Positions 54,078 to 62,596 of a stretch of DNA of 64,000 nt are shown in pieces. Every line of letters begins with the position of its first letter. The first letter of the stretch is position 1. The position numbers were made by a program, and so were the translations under genes. This DNA comes from Streptomyces sp. NBC_01408 (GTDB lineage Bacteria; Actinomycetota; Actinomycetes; Streptomycetales; Streptomycetaceae). The notes below the pieces were generated by a model, which was given only the letters and a program-made list of their open reading frames with translations, did not search any database and had not been told where the DNA came from. Where the stretch lies: NCBI RefSeq assembly GCF_026340255.1, contig NZ_JAPEPJ010000002.1, positions 620,001 to 684,000 on the forward strand, read 5' to 3'.

Positions 54078-55409
54078 TCAGTTCCCGTAGGCCTTGGCGG
54101 CATCGGCTTCGAGCTTTGCGGCCGTTCCCTGGGGGTCCGACGGGTCGCGCAGGAAGTCCTGGAGGAGCTTCCACTCCCCCGCGCCCTTGGTGCCGCCGAA
54201 CGCGGCCGGGGCCTGGTCCGACATGTCGAAGCGGATCGAGTCGCCCGCCGCGATGAGCGACTCGGCGGTGCTGCGGGTGACGGGGTCGCCGTACGCGGCC
54301 ATGTCGACCCGGATGCTCGGGGACAGGAAGCCGCCCGCACCGGCCCAGACCTCGGCCGCCTCGGGACTGGCCAGGTACTCGACGAGCTTCATGCCGGCCT
54401 TGCTGTTCTTCCCCTCCTTGAGGACGACGGCCGCGTCACCGCCGCTGACGACGGGCGCCTTGCCGCCGTCGACTGCGGGGAACGGAAGGAACTTGGCGTC
54501 CTTGCCGGGCTGCTTGCCGAACTGGTCCTTGGCGACGCCGCCGACGAAGTCTCCTTCGTAGACCATGGCCGCCTTGGGCGCGGGGCCGAAGACCTGCTCG
54601 ACCGACGTCGGGAAGTCGGTACCCAGCGCGGTCTGGGCGCCGCCGGCAACGAGCCGGTTGTCCTTGAAGAGTTCCCCGAGTGTGGTCAGCGCTTTGACGA
54701 CGCTGTCGTCGGTCCACTTGAGCTTGTGCTGGGCGAGCTGGTCGTACTTCTCCGGCCCGGCCTGGGAGAGGTAGATGTTCTCGAACCAGTCGGTGAGGGT
54801 CCAGCCGTCCTCGCCGGCTATGGCGAAGGCCGGGCGGCCGGAGTCGGCGAGGGTGTGGCCGGTCTTCAGCAGGTCGGCGTAGCTCTTGGGCTCGCTGACG
54901 CCGGCCTGGGTGAAGGTCTCGGGGGCGTACCAGATGGTGGACTTGTGGGCGGCCTTGAAGTAGAGCCCGTAGTACGTGCCGCCGACGGTGCCGTAGTTCT
55001 TCCACACCGGGGCGAGCGTGGAGTCAGCCGTCTTGGCGGTCTGGTCGGACAGGGGCTGGAGCCAGCCCTCCTTGGCGAACTGCTGGAGCACGCCCACCTG
55101 GGGGACCATCACCACGTCGGGCGCGTTGCCGCCCTCGATCTTGCTTCCGACGAAGGTGGAGACGTTGTCGCCGGAGGGGACGAAGACCGTCGTGGCGCCG
55201 GTCTTCTTGGTGAAGGCGTCCAGGACCTTCTTGAAGTTCTTCTGCTCGGTGCCGGTCCAGACGCCTGCCACGGTCACGGTCTGACCGGCCAGTTCACCGC
55301 CGCTCGCGGGTCCGGTGGTGCCGCCGCAGGCGGTGGCACCGAGGGTGAGAGCCAGGGCCGCCGTGGCGGTGGCCGCGGTCCGTCGGGTCGTCTTGCTGGG
55401 TCGTCGCAT
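54078..55409 (-). CDS. Sugar ABC transporter substrate-binding lipoprotein
   Basis: A 443-residue extracellular solute-binding protein of the MalE class. The N-terminus has basic residues, a hydrophobic stretch and a lipobox ending in Cys28 (LTLGATAC), so it is lipid-anchored. Family features include APDVVMVPQVGVLQQFAKEG, WKNYGTVGGTYYGLYF and the C-terminal AAEVWAGAGGFLSP. ATG 55409 has AAGGA 7 bases upstream. It lies between the alpha-glucosidase and the permeases, so the ligand is probably an alpha-glucoside such as maltose, isomaltose or a related oligosaccharide. Confidence 0.93.
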   Translation of the reverse strand: MRRPSKTTRRTAATATAALALTLGATACGGTTGPASGGELAGQTVTVAGVWTGTEQKNFKKVLDAFTKKTGATTVFVPSGDNVSTFVGSKIEGGNAPDVVMVPQVGVLQQFAKEGWLQPLSDQTAKTADSTLAPVWKNYGTVGGTYYGLYFKAAHKSTIWYAPETFTQAGVSEPKSYADLLKTGHTLADSGRPAFAIAGEDGWTLTDWFENIYLSQAGPEKYDQLAQHKLKWTDDSVVKALTTLGELFKDNRLVAGGAQTALGTDFPTSVEQVFGPAPKAAMVYEGDFVGGVAKDQFGKQPGKDAKFLPFPAVDGGKAPVVSGGDAAVVLKEGKNSKAGMKLVEYLASPEAAEVWAGAGGFLSPSIRVDMAAYGDPVTRSTAESLIAAGDSIRFDMSDQAPAAFGGTKGAGEWKLLQDFLRDPSDPQGTAAKLEADAAKAYGN

Positions 55410-55477
55410 GATGAGGTCCTTTTCGAGGAAGTCCGGGACTGCGGGGTGGGAGGGTCCTGCGTCGGATCTCCCGGGGG

Positions 55478-57160
55478 TCACGGGGCCGGGCACTCGCCCG
55501 TCCACCAGGCGGCGGTTGCCGCGGGAAGCACACCGTCGGGGCAGGGTCCGCTCGCGAGCAGCGGAGTCCCGGGGACCGGGGCCGGCACCGGCTCCGTGCC
55601 GAAGTTGACCGCGCAGACCAGGCCGTCGCCGCGGGCGATCGCCAGCACCTGCGCGGGCGCGTCCAGCCAGCGCAGGGTGCCGTCGCCGAGCTGCGGCAGG
55701 GTGCGCCGCAGCTGGAGTCCGTCGCGGTAGAGGTGCCAGAAGGAGCGGGTGTCGGCCAGGGCGCGGTCGGTGGCGTGCTCGGCGAACCACTCGGGCTGCG
55801 GCAGCCACGGCTTGACGCCGGCCGCTTCCTGGCTGAAGCCGAACGGGGAGGCGTGCCCGGACCAGGGCAGGGGCACGCGACAGCCGTCCCGAACGTGCTT
55901 GCGGCTGCCGGTGCGGTGGAAGATCGGGTCGGTGAGGACCTCGTCGGGCAGGTCGAGGACCTCGGGGAGGCCGAGCTCCTCACCCTGGTAGACGTAGGCG
56001 GCGCCGGGCAGGGCGAGCATCAGCAGGGCCGCGGCGCGGGCGCGGGCGGCTCCCAGCCCGCTGCCTTCCACCCCGGGCTCGCCCGCGTAGCGGGTGACGG
56101 TGCGGACCTGGTCGTGGTTGTTGAGGACCCAGGTGACGGTGGAGCCGGTGCCGGCGATGTCGCGTATCGCCTCGGTGATCGTCGCGCGGAAGGCGTCGGC
56201 GTCCCAGGGCGCGCTGAGCAGGTCGAAGAAGAACGCCTGGTGCAGTTCGTCGGGGCGGACGTACTCGGCGTGCTGGCGTGCGGTCGGCACGGACACCTCG
56301 CCGACCAGCAGCCGCTCGTGACCGTCGCGAGCGGTGTACTCCTCGCAGACCGAGCGCCAGCGGCGCCACACGTCGTGGACCTCGGGCTGGTTCCAGGCCA
56401 GCTGGTTGACGGCGTCGCGGGCCCGCTCGTCGGCACAGGGGTCGTCCGAGTCGGGCAGCCCGGGGTGCTTGAACAGTCCGGCGGCGACGTCGATGCGGAA
56501 GCCGTCGACACCGCGATCCAGCCAGAAGCGCAGGACCTGCTCGAAGTCGTCGCCCACGGCGGGGTCGCGCCAGTTCAGATCGGGCTGCTCGGGCGTGAAG
56601 AGGTGCAGGTACCACTCGCCGGGGGCGCCGTCGGGCTCGGTGATCCGGCTCCAGGCGGGACCGCCGAACATGGCGCGCCAGTTGTTGGGCGGCTCCGCCC
56701 CGTCCGGGCCGCGGCCGGGCGCGAAGTGGAAACGGGAGCGCGGCGCGCTGCCCGGCCCCGCGGCGAGCGCGGCGCGGAACCACGGGTGCTCGGCGGAGCA
56801 GTGGTTGGGGACGATGTCGAGCAGCAGCTTGAGCCCGAGCCGGCGGGCGTCGGACACCAGGCGGTCGAACTCGGCGAGGTCGCCGTAGACGGGGTCGACA
56901 CCGCAGTAGTCGGCGACGTCGTAGCCGTGGTCGTGCTGCGGCGACGGGTAGAAGGGGCTGAGCCAGATGCCGTCGACACCGAGCTTCCTGAGGTAGGGAA
57001 GCCCGGCTCGTACGCCGGCCAGGTCGCCGACGCCGTCCCCGGTGCTGTCGAGGAAGCTGCGGACGTAGACCTGGTAGATCACCGCGTCGCGCCACCAGGG
57101 GTCGGATGGGGTGGCGCTGCGGGAGGGGTGGCCGGTGCCGGCCGGAAGGGTGCTGAGCAT
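55478..57160 (-). CDS. Alpha-glucosidase, glycoside hydrolase family 13
   Basis: A 560-residue GH13 enzyme without signal peptide, so it is intracellular. Catalytic residues: nucleophile D224 in GFRIDVAAG, acid/base E288 in LLVGEVSV and transition-state stabiliser D350 in NNHDQ. The N-terminus has WWRDAVIYQVYVRSFLDSTG and YDVADYCGVDPVYGDLAEFD, typical of oligo-1,6-glucosidase and alpha-glucosidase. It cleaves sugars brought in by the transporter encoded downstream in the same direction. The ribosome-binding site before ATG 57160 is weak. Upstream lies a CATGTTAAGTAG motif that also occurs in the hairpin 100 bases further on. Confidence 0.94.
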   Translation of the reverse strand: MLSTLPAGTGHPSRSATPSDPWWRDAVIYQVYVRSFLDSTGDGVGDLAGVRAGLPYLRKLGVDGIWLSPFYPSPQHDHGYDVADYCGVDPVYGDLAEFDRLVSDARRLGLKLLLDIVPNHCSAEHPWFRAALAAGPGSAPRSRFHFAPGRGPDGAEPPNNWRAMFGGPAWSRITEPDGAPGEWYLHLFTPEQPDLNWRDPAVGDDFEQVLRFWLDRGVDGFRIDVAAGLFKHPGLPDSDDPCADERARDAVNQLAWNQPEVHDVWRRWRSVCEEYTARDGHERLLVGEVSVPTARQHAEYVRPDELHQAFFFDLLSAPWDADAFRATITEAIRDIAGTGSTVTWVLNNHDQVRTVTRYAGEPGVEGSGLGAARARAAALLMLALPGAAYVYQGEELGLPEVLDLPDEVLTDPIFHRTGSRKHVRDGCRVPLPWSGHASPFGFSQEAAGVKPWLPQPEWFAEHATDRALADTRSFWHLYRDGLQLRRTLPQLGDGTLRWLDAPAQVLAIARGDGLVCAVNFGTEPVPAPVPGTPLLASGPCPDGVLPAATAAWWTGECPAP

Positions 57161-57222
57161 CTCGCGTCGACCTGTTTCTACTGAATGCGAGAGCGCCCCA
57201 GATCGGTGCGCTGTTATGCATG

Positions 57223-57234
57223 CATGTTAAGTAG
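57223..57234. promoter_or_regulatory. Candidate operator of the alpha-glucosidase operon
   Basis: CATGTTAAGTAG lies 63 bases upstream of the alpha-glucosidase start and next to ATGCATGCAT (57216-57225). Its exact reverse complement is at 57326-57337. An AT-rich half-palindrome of this kind fits a LacI- or GntR-type sugar regulator, which is not encoded in the window. Confidence 0.4.
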
Positions 57235-57318
57235 CAGTGACTGGAGGGTGTCAACGATGTGTCCGGAAACAGTGAAAAGTTGGGGTGGTTTGCCCAACAA
57301 TGCCCAGATGCACGACAA

Positions 57319-57351
57319 AGGGCCTCTACTTAACATGTAAGTAGAGGCCCT
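57319..57351. terminator. Strong hairpin between the two sugar-related units
   Basis: AGGGCCTCTACTTA pairs perfectly (14 bases) with TAAGTAGAGGCCCT across the loop ACATG. It lies 31 bases after the stop of the minus-strand binding protein and should end that transcript before the alpha-glucosidase operon. Confidence 0.85.
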
Positions 57352-57381
57352 GGAGAGAGAGGAGGGGAGGGAGGAGTGCGA

Positions 57382-58656
57382 TCAGCCCTTGCGGGAGATG
57401 GTCCCGAGCTCGCGCGCAAGCCGCGCCGCCGCCTGCTCGGGCGTCTGGCGCAACGCCATCACGTCCTGCGCCACGGCCTGCACGGCGAGGCTCACCTGGT
57501 CGTAGCGCGGACTCTTGGGGCGCGGCACAGCCGACAGCACGCTCTGGCGAAGCGTGGGCAGGTACGGATACGCGCGGATCAGCTCGGGATCCTCGTACAG
57601 CGCGGCGCGCACCGGTGGCAGCGACCCCTCGGTGAGCACCTGTCGCTGCACCCGTTCACTGGTGAGGTAGGAGATCAGGTCGGCCGCCGACGCCGGATGC
57701 CGCGCACGGCTGCTGACCGCGAGGTTGGAACCCCCCAGCACGCTCGTGCCGGGCCCGTCGGGTCCGGGCAGCGGCACGGCGCCGAACCCGCCCGCGACCT
57801 TCGATCCTTCCGCGCTCGCGTCCGCGTACACATACGGCCAGTTCCGCAGGAAGAGCAGCCTGCCGTCCTGGAACGCCTGCCTCGACTCCTCCTCCTTGTA
57901 GCCGAGCGCTTCGCGGGAGATCCAGCCGTCCCGCACACCGTCCGCGAGGAACCGCAGTCCGGCGCGCGCGGCGTCGGAGTCCACGGTCACCCGGGCGCCG
58001 TCGTCGCGCAGGATCGACCCGCCCGCCGAGTGCACGGCCTCGGTGGCGTTGACGGTGAGCCCTTCGTACGGGAGGAACTGGCCGGCATAGCCGTCCAGTC
58101 CGTACTTCGGGGCGATGGTGCGCGCCTGGCGGACCAGTTCGGCCCAGGTACGCGGCGGCTGCTCGCCTTCCCGGTCCAGGATGTCCTTGCGGTAGTACAG
58201 CAGTCCCGCGTTCGTGACGTACGGGACCGCGTACAGCCGGCCGTCGAAGGTCGCGGTGTCGACGACCGGCCGCAGGAAGGTGTCCAGAGGGAAGCGGTCA
58301 CGCTCCAGCGGGGAGATCCATCCGGCCGCCGCGAACTCGGAGGTCCAGGCAACGTCGATGTTCAGTACGTCGAACCGGTCGCGGCCCGATCGCAGTTCGC
58401 TGATCATCTGCGCCCGGGTCTCGTCGGCAGAGTCCGGCAGTTCGACGAGCGTGACGCGCTCGCCGGGGTGGTCGCGGTTCCAGTCGTCGAGCAGCGGGGA
58501 GAGGTAGTCGGTCAGATCGCCCGCCGTCACGAGCGTCAGGGGGCCACGGCCCTCGGAGGCCACCCCCGCGTCGGCGCGGACGCCGAAACCGGCGTATCCC
58601 GTGAGCACGACCGCCGCAACCAGGAGAGCTCTACCCGCGGCACGTATCCACCGCAT
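57382..58656 (-). CDS. Lone extracellular sugar-binding protein
   Basis: A 424-residue MalE-class solute-binding protein. ATG 58656 has GGAGG 5 bases upstream; ATG 58674 is less good. The N-terminus has a hydrophobic core (ALLVAAVVLTGYAGFGV) but no lipobox Cys, so it may be anchored by the uncleaved helix or released. Family features: FDVLNIDVAWTSEFAAAGWI, YAVPYVTNAGLLYYRKDI and WPYVYADASAEGSKVAGGFG. No permease is adjacent. It is divergent from the PadR unit and lies upstream of the alpha-glucosidase operon in the same direction, so it may feed those permeases or others elsewhere. Confidence 0.88.
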   Translation of the reverse strand: MRWIRAAGRALLVAAVVLTGYAGFGVRADAGVASEGRGPLTLVTAGDLTDYLSPLLDDWNRDHPGERVTLVELPDSADETRAQMISELRSGRDRFDVLNIDVAWTSEFAAAGWISPLERDRFPLDTFLRPVVDTATFDGRLYAVPYVTNAGLLYYRKDILDREGEQPPRTWAELVRQARTIAPKYGLDGYAGQFLPYEGLTVNATEAVHSAGGSILRDDGARVTVDSDAARAGLRFLADGVRDGWISREALGYKEEESRQAFQDGRLLFLRNWPYVYADASAEGSKVAGGFGAVPLPGPDGPGTSVLGGSNLAVSSRARHPASAADLISYLTSERVQRQVLTEGSLPPVRAALYEDPELIRAYPYLPTLRQSVLSAVPRPKSPRYDQVSLAVQAVAQDVMALRQTPEQAAARLARELGTISRKG

Positions 58657-58825
58657 AGATTCCTCCCAGTGCACGATCCGGCTGCGCCGCCGACTCTCGC
58701 GGCCTATATATACCCGTTAGGCATGGGCGATACTAGACGTCCAGGCAGACGATACGGGCGGCGGCGCCACTCGGTCAGATGCCGATGTAACAGTTGACTA
58801 CCGGGTGGGAAAGGAGGGGGAGCGA

Positions 58826-59332
58826 GTGCGGCTGGCGCTCCTTGCACTCCTCACCCGTAGCCCTGCACACGGTTACGAGCTGAAGCAGGACCTTGAGAAG
58901 CTCTTGGGCGCCGCGTACCCTCAGCCCAACGTCGGCCAGATCTACGTCACCCTCGGCCGGCTGGAGAAGAGCGGCCTGATCGAAGGCGAGGACGTCGAGC
59001 AGTCGGGCCGGCCCAACAAGCGCACGTACAGGCTGACGGACGCCGGGCGCGAGGCCGTGCTGGCCTGGTTCGAGGACACCGCGGAGGAGCCCCGGGTACG
59101 GGACGAGTTCTTCATGAAGCTCGCGCTCGCACCGCGGTCGGGTCTGGCCGACCCGGTCGCGCTGATCAACAAGCAGCGGCGGCAGTACCTCAACACCATG
59201 CGGGACCTGTCCAAGCTGGCCGCGGCGGAGGACCGCGACAACAAGATCTCCCAACTGCTGATCGAGGGAGCCATGCTGCATCTGCAGGCCGACCTCGACT
59301 GGCTGGAACGCTGTCAGGAGGAGCTGGAATGA
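58826..59332 (+). CDS. PadR-family transcriptional regulator
   Basis: A 168-residue regulator. The N-terminal winged helix has ALLALLTRSPAHGYELKQDL, then VGQIYVTLGRLEKSGLIEGE and GRPNKRTYRLTDAGREAV, typical of PadR. The C-terminal half is helical for dimerisation. GTG 58826 follows GGAGG by 8 bases; the ATG at 58805 would place the ribosome-binding site inside the gene. The stop overlaps the ATPase start (ATGA), so regulator and transporter are made together. PadR proteins usually repress the adjacent efflux genes until an inducer binds. Confidence 0.93.
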   Translation: MRLALLALLTRSPAHGYELKQDLEKLLGAAYPQPNVGQIYVTLGRLEKSGLIEGEDVEQSGRPNKRTYRLTDAGREAVLAWFEDTAEEPRVRDEFFMKLALAPRSGLADPVALINKQRRQYLNTMRDLSKLAAAEDRDNKISQLLIEGAMLHLQADLDWLERCQEELE

Positions 59333-60096
59333 GCGACGACGCCACCACCGCTCCTGCCGTGCCCATCGTGCGCGCCGAGGGCCTGGCCAAGACGCACTAC
59401 GGCGAGGGCGTGCCGGTGCACGCCGTGCGCGGGGTGGATCTGTCCGTCCAGCCGGGCGAGTTCGTCGCGATCACCGGGCCGTCGGGAGCCGGCAAGTCCA
59501 CGCTGCTGCATCTGATCGGCGGCCTCCAGCGGCCCGACAGCGGGAAGCTGTGGCTCGGCGGGGAGCGGGTCGACGAGTACCGCGAGGCCCGCTGGGCGGT
59601 CCTCAGGCGCCGCAGCATCGGCGTGGTCTTCCAGTTCTTCAACCTGGTCTCCAACCTCACCGTGGCCGACAACGTCGAACTGCCGGCCCTGCTCGCCGGC
59701 GCCTCCCCGAAGGCCGCCCGCGACTCCCGCGCCGAACTGCTCGCCGAACTCGGCCTGGAGGGCCGCGAGCGGTCGATGCCCGGCGAGCTGTCCGGCGGCG
59801 AACAGCAGCGGATCGCGCTCGCCCGCGCACTGGTCAACCACCCCACGCTGCTGCTCGCCGACGAACCGGCCGGCAGCCTCGACAGCAAGGGCACCCGCGA
59901 GGTGCTGCGGCTGCTCTCCCGGTTCCACCAGCGCGGCCAGACGATCATGATGGTCACCCACGACGCCCGGATGGCGAGTGCCGCCGACCGCGTCATCAGC
60001 TTCTTCGACGGGCGCATAGCCGACGACGCGCAGCTCGGCGACGGGCGACGGGACCCGGCCGGCGGCGTCCGCGGCGTACTCGAACTGAAGGAGTGA
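59329..60096 (+). CDS. ABC transporter ATP-binding protein, MacB/LolD type
   Basis: A 255-residue ATPase. Walker A is GPSGAGKST (50-58), the signature is LSGGEQQRIALARAL, Walker B is LLLADEP and the H-loop is MMVTHD. The GSLDSKGTREVL after Walker B is typical of the MacB/LolD/FtsE group, which works with FtsX-type permeases rather than importers. It starts inside the PadR stop codon and precedes the permease by 2 bases. Likely role: powering export or mechanotransmission for a lipid or peptide. Confidence 0.95.
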   Translation: MSDDATTAPAVPIVRAEGLAKTHYGEGVPVHAVRGVDLSVQPGEFVAITGPSGAGKSTLLHLIGGLQRPDSGKLWLGGERVDEYREARWAVLRRRSIGVVFQFFNLVSNLTVADNVELPALLAGASPKAARDSRAELLAELGLEGRERSMPGELSGGEQQRIALARALVNHPTLLLADEPAGSLDSKGTREVLRLLSRFHQRGQTIMMVTHDARMASAADRVISFFDGRIADDAQLGDGRRDPAGGVRGVLELKE

Positions 60097-60098
60097 CC

Positions 60099-62438
60099 GT
60101 GCGGGCCACTCTGCGCTGGGCGCACGCCGACTTCCGCGCACACCGCGGCGAAGCCCTCTTCGTCGTGCTGGCCAGCGCCGGGATCATCGCCTCGCTCCTG
60201 CTGGCCGGCGCGTTGTTCAGCTACGCCGCGAACCCATGGCAGCGGATCTTCAACCAGTCCCAGGGCGCGCACATCTGGCTGCACACCCGCGCCGGGGCGA
60301 CCCCGCTCACACCAGACGTGGACGCCCTGTCCGGCGTGAACGGGATCGCTGCCCTCTCCGGGCCCTTCCGCACGGCGGCGACCACCGTCGAGTCGCGCGG
60401 CGCGCGGGCCGGGGTGACGCTGCGCGCAGCCGCGGTGGCGCCGCCGGAGACAGGGCGGCCGGTCGTCACCGCGGGCAGCTGGCTGGTCCCACCGGACGGC
60501 GGTGCCCGGGCCGGCACCGTCGTGCTGGAAAGTTCGGTCGCGCGGGCGCTGTGGGCCGAGCCGGGCGACACGGTGCGGGTCACCGGGCCGGACGGCGCTC
60601 CGCACGCGCTGCAGGTGCGCGGGATAGCCGAGGCCTCCGAGCCGGGCTACCGGGCGGGCGGCGGACCAGGCATCGGCTGGGTGCTCTCCGGCACCCTCGA
60701 CGAGATCGCACACGGAGACACCGGGCAGAGCGTGGGGCTGCGCCTGGAGGATCCGGACGACACCGACTTCATGGTCCAGCGTGCCGTGACCGTCCTCGGC
60801 GCAGACCGGGTGGCCCAGGTCACCAAGTGGCAGCAGGCACGGTCCGAGGCAGGCGGCGACGACCAGCTCCTGGGAAAGATGTTCGCCGTCTTCGGGCTCG
60901 GTGCGCTGCTCTCGGCGGCGCTCGCCGCGGCGGGCGCGATCAGTGCCCGGGTCCGCGGCCAGCTGAGGGACATCGCCGTCCTCAAGGCCATCGGCTTCAC
61001 CCCCGGGCAGGTCACCCGCGGCTTCCTCGTACAGCACCTGGCCTTCGCGTTCCTCGGCGTGACCCTCGGTACGGCGGCCATCGCACTGCTGGGCGCCCGG
61101 ATACCAGGGCGGATCGGGGAGGCGGCGGCGGTGTGGCAGGACCTGCCCGGCCACACCACGCTGATGATCGGCGTCCCCTGCGGTGCGGTGCTGCTGATCG
61201 CGGCCGCCACCGGACTCTCGGCCTGGCGGGCCGGACGGGTGCCCCCGGTGCCGGTGGCACGGGCCGCGCTGCCGTCCGCCGCGCCGATGACCGCACTCGG
61301 CAGGCGGGCTCTCGGGATGCGGGTTCCTCCGGCTCTGGTCCTGGGGTGGCGGGCGGCGTTCGCGCGACGCGGCCGGACGCTCGTACCGGTGGCCCGGCTC
61401 GCCCTGCCGCTGGCGCTCATCACGGTCGCGCTCGTCGCCTGGTCGACGCTTGACCAGTTCCGCAGCCGGCCCGTGCAGATGGGACTGCCCGCGGCTCTGA
61501 CCGTACGGGCCGAGCAGCCCGCCGGGCCGTCGGACTCGGAGCTGGAGAAGACCCTCGCGACGATCCCGGACATCGCCACGGTCCATCCGGGCGCGGAGAT
61601 GGCCGCGCTCGTGCCGGGGCAGACCGGCACCATCACGCTCCGCGGGCTGGGCACGGCTCGGGACCCGTATCCCTCCGCGGTGGTCGAAGGGCGCGCGGTC
61701 GGTGGTCCGGACGAGGCTGTGGCCGGGCAAGGGCTGCTCGACCTCCTCGGGGTGCGGGTCGGCGACTGGGTGCGGATGACCGTCGAGGGACGGCCACAGA
61801 TCCTGCACCTCGTCGGCCGCACCATCGAACCCGAATCCGGCGGCCGGGTGATCACCACGACCATCGACGCCCTGCGGGAGCGCGATCCGCAGCTACGGCC
61901 CGCCTTCCATGCCTTGGTGCTGCGCAAGGGGGCGGACCCCCGGGAAGTGAGCGGCACGCTCGCCGTCGCGGCAGGTGGAACGCTGGAGATCCGCGAGACG
62001 CCCAATCCGGCCGACCGGCTGGAATCGGCACGCGGAGTGATCGCCGCCCTGATCGCGGTGCTGGCACTGATCGGGCTGACCGAACTGCTGACGCTGATCA
62101 GCACCGGCGTACGCGACCGGGGCCGGGACCTGCTCGCGCTGAAGGCGATCGGGCTGACGCCCCGGCAGATCGGGGCGATGATCGTCGCGGCCGCCGGTCT
62201 GACCGCGCTCGTATCCGCAGTGGTGGGTACGACGGTGGGTGCGTTGTCAGGCAGCTGGCTGGTAGACGCTCAGGGCGCGTCGAGCGGGATCGGCGCCGGA
62301 ATCGCCCAACTGCCCCCGCTCCACGTGCTGTTGACGGTGATCGTCGGGGCGGTGCTGGGTGCGGTGGCGGCGGCGGCGCTGCCGGCGGCACGGGCGGCCC
62401 GGCGGCGCCTGGCGGACTCGCTGAGCGAGACGCTCTGA
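60099..62438 (+). CDS. FtsX-type ABC transporter permease with two FtsX domains
   Basis: A 779-residue membrane protein, GTG start with AAGGAG 5 bases upstream and 2 bases after the ATPase gene. It has an N-terminal membrane helix (about 24-45) and a long extracytoplasmic region. A first FtsX block follows (about 265-400: GLGALLSAALAAAGAISARV, LRDIAVLKAIGFTPGQVTRG), then a second extracytoplasmic region and a C-terminal FtsX block (AVLALIGLTELLTLISTGVR, LLALKAIGLTPRQIGAMIVA). The repeated LKAIG(F/L)TP motif shows the internal duplication. With the ATPase and PadR it forms a typical actinobacterial efflux unit. Confidence 0.93.
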   Translation: MRATLRWAHADFRAHRGEALFVVLASAGIIASLLLAGALFSYAANPWQRIFNQSQGAHIWLHTRAGATPLTPDVDALSGVNGIAALSGPFRTAATTVESRGARAGVTLRAAAVAPPETGRPVVTAGSWLVPPDGGARAGTVVLESSVARALWAEPGDTVRVTGPDGAPHALQVRGIAEASEPGYRAGGGPGIGWVLSGTLDEIAHGDTGQSVGLRLEDPDDTDFMVQRAVTVLGADRVAQVTKWQQARSEAGGDDQLLGKMFAVFGLGALLSAALAAAGAISARVRGQLRDIAVLKAIGFTPGQVTRGFLVQHLAFAFLGVTLGTAAIALLGARIPGRIGEAAAVWQDLPGHTTLMIGVPCGAVLLIAAATGLSAWRAGRVPPVPVARAALPSAAPMTALGRRALGMRVPPALVLGWRAAFARRGRTLVPVARLALPLALITVALVAWSTLDQFRSRPVQMGLPAALTVRAEQPAGPSDSELEKTLATIPDIATVHPGAEMAALVPGQTGTITLRGLGTARDPYPSAVVEGRAVGGPDEAVAGQGLLDLLGVRVGDWVRMTVEGRPQILHLVGRTIEPESGGRVITTTIDALRERDPQLRPAFHALVLRKGADPREVSGTLAVAAGGTLEIRETPNPADRLESARGVIAALIAVLALIGLTELLTLISTGVRDRGRDLLALKAIGLTPRQIGAMIVAAAGLTALVSAVVGTTVGALSGSWLVDAQGASSGIGAGIAQLPPLHVLLTVIVGAVLGAVAAAALPAARAARRRLADSLSETL

Positions 62439-62596
62439 CCCCCAGGGCCGCCCCGGAGAGCAGCGGGTCCTCACCCTTGCGGCGGGCGCTCACCGCCTGA
62501 AACAGCCCACCCGGCGGGCGGGAGCCATCCCGCGAACCGATACTGGACCTCGGCGAGCTGCTCAGCCCTTGGTCGACAGGTCGAAGGGGGGCGACG

